64,000 bases of DNA from Chondrus crispus (lineage: Eukaryota; Rhodophyta; Florideophyceae; Gigartinales; Gigartinaceae): positions 124,001-188,000 of the forward strand of contig NW_005179042.1 in the NCBI RefSeq assembly GCF_000350225.1, in the 5' to 3' direction. Positions 18,750 to 29,352 of this stretch are shown here, piece after piece. Every line of letters starts with the position of its first letter. The stretch's first letter is position 1. A program made the translations under genes and the position numbers. The notes under the pieces were generated by a model. That model saw only the letters and a list, made by a program, of their open reading frames with translations. It was not told where the DNA came from and did no database searches.

Positions 18750-20358
18750 TCACATGCTTTTACTGGACACTGCAAGCCCCAGAAGTTCTACAAACTTCTG
18801 GAATAGAATTCGCCCAAGTGCTTTGGTTAAGATATCCGCAGGCATCGAAGTGGTCGGACAATGCGACAAATACACAATGTTTCTCTTAATAGCATCTCGT
18901 ACGTAGTGGTATTTTACATCAACATGTTTGTTGCGACGGTTGATCGATTCATTCTGTGCAAACGAAATCGTCCCTGCATTGTCACACCCCATCATGATCG
19001 TGGGATCAGAATCAAGTCCGAGGACATCAGCAACAACTTGACGCAACCAGGTCGCCTCCTTACACGCTTCACATAGTGCAATGTACTCAGCTTCACACGT
19101 CGAAGTCGCAACCACAGTCTGTTTCCGGGAACTCCAACTGATAGCTCCACCACAGAACTTGAAAACATATCCGCTGGTCGACTTGCGAGAGTCTGAACAA
19201 CCGTCCCAGTCAGCATCACTGAAACCGAGCAACTCCGGCGATTTGGATTTATTGTCAAACACGATTCCTAAGTTTCGAGTCCCTTGCCCGTATCGCATTA
19301 CTCGTTTTACACCTGCCCAGTGTGACTCACATGGGTTGGCAGAATGTTGGGAAAGCTTTCCAATGGCGTATGCCAAGTCTGGACGAGTGCCAACCATCAA
19401 GTACATAAGGCAACCGACTGCCTCACGATACGGTACATTTGTTTCGGAGTCGTTTTCGATAGAATTCGTGGTTTTGCGACCTTGTTCCATTGGAGTCAGA
19501 GAAGGGTTACAAGTCGACATTTTAAAACGGTCAAGCACATTTGATGCATACTTAGTTTGAGTGAGACTCAATGTCTTGATAGTGCGATCTCTTTGAATCT
19601 CAAGGCCAATGCAGACTTTTGCTTCACCAAGGTCTTTCATCTCAAACCGTTTGTTAAGCTCCCCCTTCATCCATTTGATGGCATAGATATCACTACCAGC
19701 GAGCAACAAGTCATCGACATAAAGTGCAATTAGCATGATAGTGTTACCAATGCGTTTAATGTAGAGGCACGGATCACTACGTGAAGTCTCAAATCCCAAT
19801 TCACCGAGTAAGAAATCACCCACTTTGGTATGCCATTGACGAGGTGCTTGTTTAAGACCGTAAAGTGCTTTCAAAAGTTTACACACGTGATCACTTTTGC
19901 TTTTGTCAACGCAGCCTTCCGGTTGCTCCATGTAGATGTCTTCATCCAAGTCGCCGTTCAAAAACGCAGTCACGACATCCATCTGATGAAGTTCGATGTC
20001 GTAATGAGCAACTAAGGCAAGAAGTAGACGAATAGTCGTAAACTTTATGACAGGGGCATATGTCTCAGTATAGTCAAGACCTTGCACTTGCTGGAATCCA
20101 CGGGCAACAAGTCTGGCTTTTGCACTTTCAACTATATTGCCATTTGCATCAGGCAGCTGCTTGACATTGAAAACCCATCGAGATGTCAAGATGTTTGACG
20201 CCTCAGATCGAGGAACAAGTTTCCAGGTCTGATTCTTAGTCTGCGATGCAAGTTCTTTGTCAATGCCGGTTTGCCAGAATGCAGCTCTAGGACCGTGGGT
20301 TGCTTGTTTGAAAGTCTTGGGACCTGCAATAGCGACATGCGCACGTGAAAGAGGAGCA
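18750..20358 (-). pseudogene. pol: Copia-2 pol fragment: reverse transcriptase and RNase H
   Basis: The - strand frame encodes the C-terminal 530 aa or so of a Ty1/copia polyprotein. RT begins FWQTGIDKELAS. It carries WVFNVKQLPD, the catalytic YVDDLLLAGSD, then RNase H (SDADWDGCSDSRKSTSGYVF; STCEAEYIAL) and ends before the purine tract. It is closely similar to Copia-2 at 40300. The frame itself is intact, but gag, protease and integrase are missing because Copia-1A begins at 20359, just upstream of RT, in the PLSRAHVA linker. Copia-1A is therefore inserted in, or recombined into, this element. The apparent start methionine lies within the Copia-1 LTR and is not genuine. Confidence 0.88.
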
Positions 20359-21521
20359 TATTGAAAATGTGCGACCACATGCTGTTATCTGGAAAGTGCA
20401 AAATCGAGCGACACGTGTACATGACTCGACGGTCCGGACCCTCACCCCATATCACCACATGACACGTGTAAAGTCTCAGATTTTGGGGTTCTGGGGACGA
20501 AAGTGGACTTTTAGAGGGTTATGCAAATTTGCATAAATGCCGCAATTCCATTGGTCTGTTATTGTCCACTTATATGCAGGTGATATATCTTGAATGATCT
20601 GTATACGTTTTAATTACATCATTTCGGGGGTTTCAAGTTGTTCACTATGGTTGTAATGAGTAATTACGGGTGGCCTTGGCGCTGGACACTTGTGTGCGGT
20701 GTACACATGTACACATCGCCAGGTTGCTGCGTGTACGTACACTTGTACACGTCGCCTACATACGGTCCGGCGCGTGTCCGAGTACAGTACATGTGAATTA
20801 AAAGTACAACAAGTATTTCTCGCAAGAGACATGTACTTACGTGAGTATTCAGTGTACGCGTCACGCTTTATGCGACCCTTGCATCAGCATGCGCCGTTGT
20901 ACTACACTCTCGTCAGCATGCGACGTTGTACTGTGCTCTCGTTATGGTGCGCCGTTGGATGCAAGTTGATGACAGTACTCGTGTGATTCACATCGGATAT
21001 CACGTGAGATGTGTAGAAAGTCTGGATGCACATTGTTGCTATCCGTGATAGGTGTCTGGCAGTGTGTACAGAAATTAGTAAGGTACGAAACAAGGGCATG
21101 TATGGGACTGAGATATGACAGGACTTTGCGTTGTTGGAAATAGAGAGATGCCAAGTTGTTCATTGTGCAAGAATATATTCTGTCATGTCTGGATGAAGAT
21201 TAGTAAGGTGTGAAACGATTGCATGCATAGGGCCATGGTTTACAGTTACTCGAAATGTGTAGAAACTGTTGTGCACTGATAGTCAATAGTCAATTCGTAA
21301 GGTGGAAATAGAACAGTGTGGACGGGCCAGAAGAGGACCGCGCTTGGTCGCGCATATGGTGAGTACGGTTTACCAGGTGCCAAAGTAATGGGATAGTGTA
21401 ACACTCAAAGTGTATAAGTATCGCCGAAAGACGGCTCCAAGTAAACCTCGGCACCAACTCCTTCACTCACACACATCAACCTGCCCTCCTTCTTTCCCTT
21501 GCCCCTCCGAACCTACCATTA
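20359..21521 (+). repeat. Copia-1A 5' LTR
   Basis: It starts TATTGAAAATG and ends CCTACCATTA directly before the primer site; 1163 bp. It contains GACACGTGTA motifs and numerous short GTACAC palindromes. Confidence 0.85.
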
Positions 21522-21535
21522 GGTTATGGGCCCAG
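21522..21535 (+). other. Copia-1A primer-binding site (half-tRNA iMet)
   Basis: GGTTATGGGCCCAG is complementary to the anticodon-arm region of initiator tRNA-Met, the primer type used by Drosophila copia. The same motif is seen for every Copia family here. Confidence 0.85.
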
Positions 21536-21539
21536 TCCC

Positions 21540-21905
21540 TCGCTGTCGTTTCACTGCATGAGTCTGTCGTTCTCGTTCCGTTGTTTCTGCCGTCGTTGTC
21601 GCTGTCGTTTTCGCTGCCGTTTCTCGTCGTTCTTTCCGCTGGTCTTCTCGCTGTCGTTGTCGCTTTTGTTCTTCCCGTCGTTCTTGGTTTTGGTTTTCGC
21701 TGCTGCTGTCGTTCTTGCTCTCTTGTGTGAATTGGTTTTGGTCATCGCCCCCGCTGTCTTCGTTGTTTTGGTTCTTGGTTTGGCTTTTGTTCTTGCTGTG
21801 GTTCTTGCTGCTGTCTCTGTCTTTGGTCTTCGTCTTCGTTTCCGCTCCCGCTACCGCCGTCGTCGTCAATCTCGCATTTGGTTTTTCTTCTTTCTCTCAT
21901 GCAAA
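21540..21905 (+). repeat. Low-complexity GTCGTT-type tract in the Copia-1A leader
   Basis: A tract of about 350 bp of imperfect CGTTGTCG/TTCTCG units is pyrimidine/G-rich on + and purine-rich on -. It is preserved in Copia-1B (35490-35860). A perfect donor-like GTAAGT lies at its end (21906-21911). ORFs on either strand (Cys/Arg/Phe-rich or Lys/Gln/Asn-rich) reflect the repeat and are doubtful as genes. Confidence 0.65.
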
Positions 21906-22111
21906 GTAAGTTTTGAGTTTCTTTCCATTTCCTACACATCTAAGTGATTGTCTTTGCACGTTTTGGTGGTTCTTAAGAGCAATAATTCCAAAATCTGTTA
22001 CTGACGATTATCTTCATATTCCTTATTGTGAATACCTGTTTTTACGGGGTTGTGTTAGATCTGGAATTAGTACCGGTGCGCTCTGCGCCTGGGAAGCTGG
22101 TCACCGGTTGA

Positions 22112-22570
22112 ACGGTTCGGACATCGGAGGTCGTATCCGTTGAGGTGCTTGAGCCTGAGGATCAACCTTCACCTCGGCTCGCGCTTCCGGGTCCGTCCTC
22201 GAGTTGCGCACCATATAGGATTCCTCGTAATCCGCGCTCTGTTCCCGCACCAATAAATAGAACTACGCATCGACTTTCTGCTCGGAAAGCGGCTGTTCTC
22301 GCAGATAAAGAGTTTAAGCGTGAGCGCAAGAGGAATCGTAAGGTGTGCCCGCGGTATAAGCGGTATTGTAAAGTGTGCGGCGTTAGTGGCAATAGTGCGA
22401 AGGCCTTTTACGACCACATTCAGTCTAGGTCTCATCGCATTCAAGTTGCCAACGCTAAGGAGACTCCGCGTTGTATCCCTTGCAATCGCGTCTTTGAGTC
22501 TCACGGGCACCTGAAGTGCCACGAGAACGGTGCGGCACACTTGAAGGTAGTTTGTGAACAGAATAGTTAG
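22112..22570 (+). CDS. Copia-1A leader ORF with two C2H2 (JAZ/U1-type) zinc fingers
   Basis: This is an extra frame between the 5' LTR and gag, not part of the usual copia gene set. It shows a basic region and then two fingers. The first is CKVCGVSGNSAKAFYDH with a following SRSH. The second is CIPCNRVFESHGHLKCH with a following AAH. The wide His-His spacing resembles RNA-binding JAZ/U1-C-type fingers. The frame has no ATG. A TGA at 22109-22111 truncates it here, where Copia-1B has CGA and remains open about 30 codons further. A strong GTAAGT donor-like site at 21906 suggests it may be a downstream exon of a spliced leader transcript. Nucleic-acid binding is inferred from the fingers only. 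Confidence 0.6.
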   Translation, partial: TVRTSEVVSVEVLEPEDQPSPRLALPGPSSSCAPYRIPRNPRSVPAPINRTTHRLSARKAAVLADKEFKRERKRNRKVCPRYKRYCKVCGVSGNSAKAFYDHIQSRSHRIQVANAKETPRCIPCNRVFESHGHLKCHENGAAHLKVVCEQNS

Positions 22571-22652
22571 GGATTTCATCCAAATAATTTCACATATCTG
22601 TTCGCAAATTTCTCCTAGTGCAACTTCATAGTAATCATATCGAATTTCTTAG

Positions 22653-22702
22653 ACGGGTGGGCTTGCCATTGTGTTGACTATCGGTTAACGGCTTGGGATC
22701 CC
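22653..22702 (+). promoter_or_regulatory. Conserved 50-bp block upstream of gag (Copia-1A)
   Basis: The block from ACGGGTGGGCTTGCC to GGCTTGGGATCCC is almost identical in Copia-2 (37714-37763) and in Copia-1B (34690-34738), while neighbouring leader sequence has diverged. It lies 40-50 bp before the gag ATG. A packaging signal, splice acceptor region or translation element are all possible. Confidence 0.65.
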
Positions 22703-22742
22703 CGAACGGATTTTCGAATACTTGAAGTTTATTTGCACTAAA

Positions 22743-24716
22743 ATGGAAGATCAAGGAGGAGGAGGATCCATCAGAATCGACAAACTGACGGACTCCAACT
22801 TCTACGTGTGGAAGCAGAAAATACAACTTCTGCTTGCTCTACGTGATGTTGACCAATACATTGTTGAGGGAAGAGTTCCAAGTGAGGAACGCGCGGAAGA
22901 GCGTAAGAAGTGGATCAGAGGTGACAGTAAAGCTAAAGCACTGATTGGTCTCTCCCTATCAGATGAGCATCTTGAGCATGTACGTGATGTTAATACTGCT
23001 CATGAGATGTGGGAGGCTATTGTCAACGTGTTTGAGAGGCACACTTTGCTGAACAAACTAGCTGCACGTCGTGAGTTCTACACTGTGAATATGCTTTCTG
23101 GTGAAAAGGTGCTTGCATACATCAATCGTGTCAAGCAGCTGGCAGCCATCCTCAAGTCAATGAGCGTAAACATCGATGACACGGAGATGGCCATGGCAGT
23201 GCTCAACGGTCTGCCTGCCCGTTTCGAGGCTCTCATCGTTGCACTTGATGATCTCGGTAATGAGGAAAAGATATTCAGTTTGGACTTTGTGAAAAGTCGT
23301 CTGCTGCAGGAAGAGCAACGAGCAAACATGAAGTCTAGCTCCTCACAGACATCGGCTCTGGTTAATCGTGCCCCGAACAATCGGGACATGAATGATTACA
23401 AATGCACGAACTGCGGTCATACAGGCCATACGGCAACCCGCTGCTGGGGAAAGGATTTGAATGGGCGTCGCCCGGCTCCTCCTAGCGGATATAAACGGCG
23501 TATGTCTCAGCGGAAACAATCTGCATTTGTCACACAGAAACCTGATCCCGACATGGTTGTAAACAGCGTCGACTTCACATGTCTGATGTCGAAAGCTTCG
23601 CACACGAACGATATGGAGATGTTGCCTTCGTGGCTCGTAGATTCAGCTTGTACAGCTCATATTACATATGACCGATCTTTGTTTGCGACGTATGAGCCAC
23701 TTGAATCCGCCTCTGTTCAGATGGGAACCAAGGCTAGTGCAAAGGTTGCCGGCCGTGGTGACGTTCACTTGAAGTTAAATGTGAATGGCCGCATCGAACC
23801 GTGCAAGTTGACGGATGTATTGCACGTTCCGGACTTTGCGTTCTCTCTGCTCTCTGTCAGCCGAATGACTGAACTTGGACTAAAAGTTGGGTTCGAAAAT
23901 GGAAAATGCATGATCAGACGAGGCTCAACTGTAGTGGCGACTGCGACATTGGTTGGAGAACTTTACGTTCTCGACATCGTCAGTGACATCGGATCTGCAC
24001 ATGCTGCCACCCTGCAAACGTGGCATGAGCGCTTTGCACATGTGCATTGTCAAGGTATTGCTTCGATGATTCGTGACAATGTGGTAAGTGGAGTCAAACT
24101 ACTTGGTAATGAGGCTAACAAAATCAACAATACTGACAATGATTACATCTCTGAAAAATGTTCTGCGTGCGTCTACGGCAAAGCCACTCGATCTGTGATC
24201 CCAAAAGAGCGGTCCTCGAGGCCGGCATACTTCTGTCTAGACTTAGTTCACTCTGATGTTTGTGGCCCCTTAGAGGTGCAGTCCATTGGTGGTGCCAAGT
24301 ACTTCATTACCTTCATAGATGATCACTCAAACTGGTCAGTAGTGTACCCTATGCACCATAAATCAGAAGCATTTGAACGATACAAAATGTTTGCACAACT
24401 TGCTCAGACTCACACTGGTCGCAAGATCAAAGTGCTTCGCACCGATCGAGGTGGTGAGTATCTGTCCACGGAGTTTAAGTCTTTTCTGATTGCAAATGGT
24501 ACTCAGCATCAAATGACGACCGCGTACACACCGGAGCAAAATGGCGTCGCGGAGCGACTGAACAGAACTTTGGTAAACTTGGTGCGCTCCATGCTAGCGC
24601 ACAAGAAAGTTACAAAGGGGTTCTGGGCAGAAGCCCTTGCCATTGCAGTGTACGTTCGAAATCGAGTCACGTCACGTGCCATTCCCCCCAAGATGACCCA
24701 TACCACTTATGGATGA
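22743..24716 (+). pseudogene. gag-pol: Copia-1A gag-protease-integrase, first part
   Basis: ATG 22743 opens a frame of about 657 aa. The gag (UBN2-like) region is followed by a CCHC knuckle, CTNCGHTGHTATRC. The protease motif reads VDSACTAH, where the catalytic DSG has become DSA. The integrase zinc-binding part ends CSACVYGK. The integrase core has D in LVHSDVCGPL, D in RTDRGGEYL and E in YTPEQNGVAERLN. The frame stops at 24714-24716 after MTHTTYG because one base is missing from a C-run near 24697 relative to Copia-2. The rest continues in the frame starting at 24713. Copia-1B has the same break. The protease is probably inactive. Confidence 0.9.
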
Positions 24717-26860
24717 AATCTGTGCCAAATGTTGGTCATTTGCGTGTTTTCGGTTCAAAGTGTTGGTATACATTACCAAAACACAACATCCAGAAACTTG
24801 ACGCCCGTGCAAAGGAGGCATTGTTTCTAGGGTATGCTGAAAATACGAAAGCTTACAAGTTGTGGGATGGTGATTTGCACAAAGTGATCGTATCCAGAGA
24901 TGTTACTTTTGACGAGTCCACGGGAGGCAAATCTGGTGAACCGATGGATACAAACGAGGAGGCTACAACTGATGATGACACAATCAACTTGAACATCGAT
25001 GAGGAAGTTGCAGAAAATGATGCAGTGGCATCAGAAGCATCATCGCCGGATGAACAACAAGACTCTGATGAATCCTCCAACTCCTCCCCAACTCCAGGGG
25101 AGGACGAAACCACCGAAACAGTTAAGCAACACGTAGTTGAGGAAGAAAAGATTGATCAGCCAACTAATCTCCGTCGGTCCACTCGCGTTCGCAAAACGCC
25201 TGGGGCGTGGTGGGCAGCAGCTTTGGTGACTGCTGGACTCCTTAGCCACGCCCATGTGATAACGGAAATCCCAAACTCGTACAAGCAAGCTATGGATTCT
25301 CCAAAAGCTCGGTTCTGGCAGAAGGGCATCGACAAAGAACTTGCTTCACAACACAAAAACAAAACATGGACACTTGTTCCAAGATCTCAATCATCAAACG
25401 TCCTGACGTCCAGGTGGGTTTTCGGAGTGAAGCAACTTCCTGACGAGTCCGGAAAATTGGTCGAAACTGCAAAGGGACGTCTTGTGGCACGAGGCTTTCA
25501 ACAAGTAGAAGGCATCGATTACACTGAAACTTTCGCCCCTGTCATCAAGTTCACAACTATCCGTCTGCTGCTGGCACTGGCTGCGCACTTTGACCTTGAG
25601 CTGCATCAGATGGACGTGGTGACTGCCTTCCTCAACGGTGAACTTCACGAAGAAATCTACATGGAGCAACCTGAAGGATGCATCGACAAAGTCAAACCTG
25701 ATTCGGTGTGTAAACTTTTGAAAGCAATCTATGGTCTTAAGCAAGCCCATCGCCAATGGCATAGTAAGATCGATGAGTTTCTGATCACTGAACTTGGTTT
25801 CAACACTACACGCAGCGACCCATGTCTTTACATTCGACGTCAAGGCAATGTCATCATGATTATCGCGTTGTACGTGGACGATCTGCTGCTAGCTGGAAGT
25901 GACTTGGAGGCCATATTATGGATGAAAAATGAACTGAACAAACGTTTCGATATGAAAGACCTTGGCGAAGCGAAGACTTGTATTGGTCTAGAAATCGACC
26001 GTATACGTTCTAAACACGTCCTGACCGTCACGCAGTCGAAGTATACCCAAGCAGTACTGAAACGGTTCAAAATGTCGGCATGCAATCCTTGCGTTACTCC
26101 GATGGAACAGTCTCGACATGTCACAATGCAAGTGGCCGAAACTGGCACTGATGACAACCCATGCTTTGAACCATATCGTCAGGCCATTGGATGTCTAATG
26201 TTCCTAATGGTCGGGACCCGCCCCGATATTGCGTATGCCATTGGAAAGTTATCTCAACACTGTGCCGACCCTCACGAGTCGCACTGGTCAGGTGTGAAAC
26301 GTGTTTTGAGATACTTGCGTGGGTCCCAGCATCTTGGAATAGTGTTTGGTAAAGATGATCTTGGTACGGAACTTCATGGGTATAGCGACGCAGATTGGGG
26401 TGGATGCCTTGAATCACGGAAATCGACGAGTGGGTACGTGTTCAAGCTTTGTGATGGGCCTATCAGTTGGGCTTCCCGGAAACAAACAGTAGTTGCAAAG
26501 TCTACTTGTGAGGCAGAATACATCGCACTCAGTGAAGCATGCAAAGAGGCTGCGTGGCTTCGACGCTTCCATGCCGATGTACTTGGTGCGAATTCGGATC
26601 CAACAATTTGCGTTAGATGTGACAACGCTGGTACGATTGCGTTTGCTCAGAACGAATCTACAAATCGTCGCAACAAGCACATTGATATTACGTATCATTT
26701 TGTTCGAGATGCGGTGCAGCGAAAACTGGTCACATTGTACCATTGTCCGACAACAGAAATGCCAGCCGATATGCTGACCAAACCACTTTGTCGCGTGCTG
26801 TTTGAAAAGTTCGTGGGCATGGTTGGGCTTTCCGAGTGCAAAGCTGCCCAAAGCATGTGA
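24713..26860 (+). pseudogene. pol: Copia-1A integrase end, reverse transcriptase, RNase H
   Basis: This 715-aa frame completes pol. It begins with the integrase C-terminus (VGHLRVFGSKCWYTLP) and an acidic linker. RT follows, with WTLVPRSQ, TSRWVFGVKQLPDE, MDVVTAFLNGEL and the catalytic YVDDLLLAGSD. RNase H comes last (YSDADWGGCLESRKSTSGY; STCEAEYIALSEACKEA; PADMLTKPL). It has no stop. It overlaps the upstream frame by 4 nt in a different phase and has no start of its own, so it is readable only after a frameshift. The stop TGA precedes the purine tract GATCGAGGGGAGG. Confidence 0.9.
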
Positions 26861-26871
26861 TCGAGGGGAGG

Positions 26872-28106
26872 TATTGAAAATAACCACATGCTGTTATCTG
26901 GAAAGTGCAAAATCGAGCGACACGTGTACATGACTGGACGGTCCGGACCCTCACCCCATATCACCACATGACACGTGTAAAGTCTCAGATTTTGGGGTTC
27001 TGGGGACGAAAGTGGACTTTTGGAGGGTTATGCAAATTTGCATAAATGCCGCAATTCCATTGGTCTGTTACCGTTATAGGGCTACACAGGCAATAGTGCA
27101 AGTCTATTGGGTGTCGGTTCGAATGCTGCAATTCTTTCGGGGGTTTCAAGTTGTTCACTATGGTTGTAATGAGTAATTACGGGTGGCCTTGGCGCTGGAC
27201 ACTTGTGTGCGGTGGTTTCAAGTTGTTCACTATGGTTGTAATGAGTAATTACGGGTGGCCTTGGCGCTGGACACTTGTGTGCGGTGTACACATGTACACA
27301 TCGCCAGGTTGCTGCGTGTACGTACACTTGTACACGTCGCCTACATACGGTCCGGCGCGTGTCCGAGTACAGTACATGTGAATTAAAAGTACAACAAGTA
27401 TTTCTCGCAAGAGACATGTACTTACGTGAGTACTCAGTGTACGCGTCACGCTTTATGCGACCCTTGCATCAGCATGCGCCGTTGTACTACACTCTCGTCA
27501 GCATGCGACGTTGTACTGTGCTCTCGTTATGGTGCGCCGTTGGATGCAAGTTGATGACAGTACTCGTGTGATTCACATCGGATATCACGTGAGATGTGTA
27601 GAAAGTCTGGATGCACATTGTTGCTATCCGTGATAGGTGTCTGGCAGTGTGTACAGAAATTAGTAAGGTACGAAACAAGGGCATGTATGGGACTGAGATA
27701 TGACAGGACTTTGCGTTGTTGGAAATAGAGAGATGCCAAGTTGTTCATTGTGCAAGAATATATTCTGTCATGTCTGGATGAAGATTAGTAAGGTGTGAAA
27801 CGATTGCATGCATAGGGCCATGGTTTACAGTTACTCGAAATGTGTAGAAACTGTTGTGCACTGATAGTCAATAGTCAATTCGTAAGGTGGAAATAGAACA
27901 GTGTGGACGGGCCAGAAGAGGACCGCGCTTGGTCGCGCATATGGTGAGTACGGTTTACCAGGTGCCAAAGTAATGGGATAGTGTAACACTCAAAGTGTAT
28001 AAGTATCGCCGAAAGACGGCTTCAAGTAAACCTCGGTACCAACTCCTTCACTCACACACATCAATCTGCCCTCCTTCTTTCCCTTAGCCCTCCGAACCTA
28101 CCATTA
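26872..28106 (+). repeat. Copia-1A 3' LTR with internal 72-bp duplication
   Basis: It starts TATTGAAAATAACC after the purine tract and ends CCTACCATTA; 1235 bp. Relative to the 5' LTR it carries a tandem 72-bp duplication (27142-27213 and 27214-27285). A replaced stretch lies just before it (about 27070-27137). Diagnostic bases near 28020-28090 are closer to the Copia-1B 3' LTR than to its own 5' LTR. Confidence 0.85.
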
Positions 28107-29352
28107 TGTTAGCCAAATGGTTTCAAAGGGTTTGCAAGTGTCATTTGAAAATGAGAAGTGCCGCGTTACTGCAGGACCAACTGTAGTTGCCACAGCGAGT
28201 CAAGTTGGAGATTTGTACATACTTGACGTTATGAATGAAACCTTTTCTGCTCACGTAGTTACCCTGCAGACGCTACATGAACGCATGGTCCAAGTTAATG
28301 TACAAGGAATCGCATCAATTATTCACAATAATGTGGTAAGTGGCATCAACGTTCGTCAAAGCGATGTGATGAGTGCAATGAATCCGAAGTCTGACAATCA
28401 CTCTCCCATTTGTCCTGCGTGTGTGTTTGGCAAATCAACGCGATCAGTAATCCCAAAACAGCGATCATCGTCTCGAGCACAGAACTGTCTTGACTTGGTA
28501 CATTCTGACGTTTGCGGTCCGCTCGAAGTACAGTCCATTGGTGGTTCGAGATACTTCATTACATTTGTAGATGATCACTCGAACTGGGTAGTTGTGTACA
28601 CGATGACAAATAAATCCGAGGCGTTTGCAAAATACAAGTTGTATGAAAAGTTGGCTCAAACCCACACTGGTCGCAAAGTAAAGGTGCTTCGCACTGATCG
28701 AGGGGGAGAGTACTTGTCGACGGAATTCAAGTCGCATTTAGATTTAAACGGTACGCAGCACCAACTCACAACGGCGTACAACCCTGAACAAAACGGTGTT
28801 GCTGAACGTTTGAATCGAACTTTGATTGATCTTGTCCGTTCTATGCTTTCTCATAAACAGGTCAGTAAGCGATTCTGGGCCGACGCTCCTGCCACTTCGG
28901 TATATGTACGTAATCGAGTTACTTCACGCGCTTTGCCCGTTAATACAACTCCGCACCACATTTGGATGAATTCCACTCCAAATGTTGGCCATTTGCGAGT
29001 ATTTGGGTCAAAGTGTTGGTATACATTACCAAAATTAGAGCTCCGTAAGCTGGACTTGCGAGCGCGTGAAGCAATGTTTCTTGGGTACTCGCAATGTAGT
29101 AAGGCATACAAACTTTGGGACGGAGAGTTGAATAAAATTGTTGTGTCACGGGATGTCAAGTTTGATGAATCGACATGTGGGATGCATGACATTCCTGCAC
29201 ACGAAAGTGATTCAATCAACTCTGATGTTGACGTTGTATTGCTCGATGGCGACAATGAGAATACAGCTGATACCCCAAATACGGATAAGGTCGGTTCTGA
29301 AAAGGATGAAGTTTTGGAGGAGGTTCCTGAAAACGAACGATGGCGCTCATTC
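28107..29352 (+). pseudogene. pol: Copia-2 fragment: protease end and integrase
   Basis: The fragment lies between the two inverted Copia-1 copies. Translation from VSQMVSKGLQVSFENEKC shows the integrase zinc-binding region (CPACVFGKSTR), the core residues (LVHSDVCGPLEV; RTDRGGEYLS; AERLNRTL) and the C-terminal FGSKCWYTLPKLE. It stops in the acidic linker at PENERWRSF, where the Copia-1B LTR begins. At about 90% by eye it matches 38916-40143. It lacks gag, RT and both LTRs. At the start it keeps the frame that Copia-2 at 38920 has lost. Confidence 0.85.

Larger units (their letters stand above)
20359..28106 (+). mobile_element. Copia-1A, 7.7-kb Ty1/copia retrotransposon
   Basis: It comprises a 5' LTR (20359-21521), a half-iMet primer site, a 1.2-kb leader with an extra zinc-finger ORF, gag-pol split by a frameshift, a purine tract and a 3' LTR (26872-28106). 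The flanks differ (GAGCA on the left, TGTTA on the right), so no target duplication survives. A near-identical copy, Copia-1B, lies inverted at 29353-36615. Confidence 0.92.

Noticed and set aside
21519..21869. 116-aa Lys/Gln/Asn-rich frame antisense to the Copia-1 leader (and its counterpart at 35522-35872)
   Set aside because: It is explained by the low-complexity repeat, which stays open in several frames. Presence in both copies follows from their near identity.
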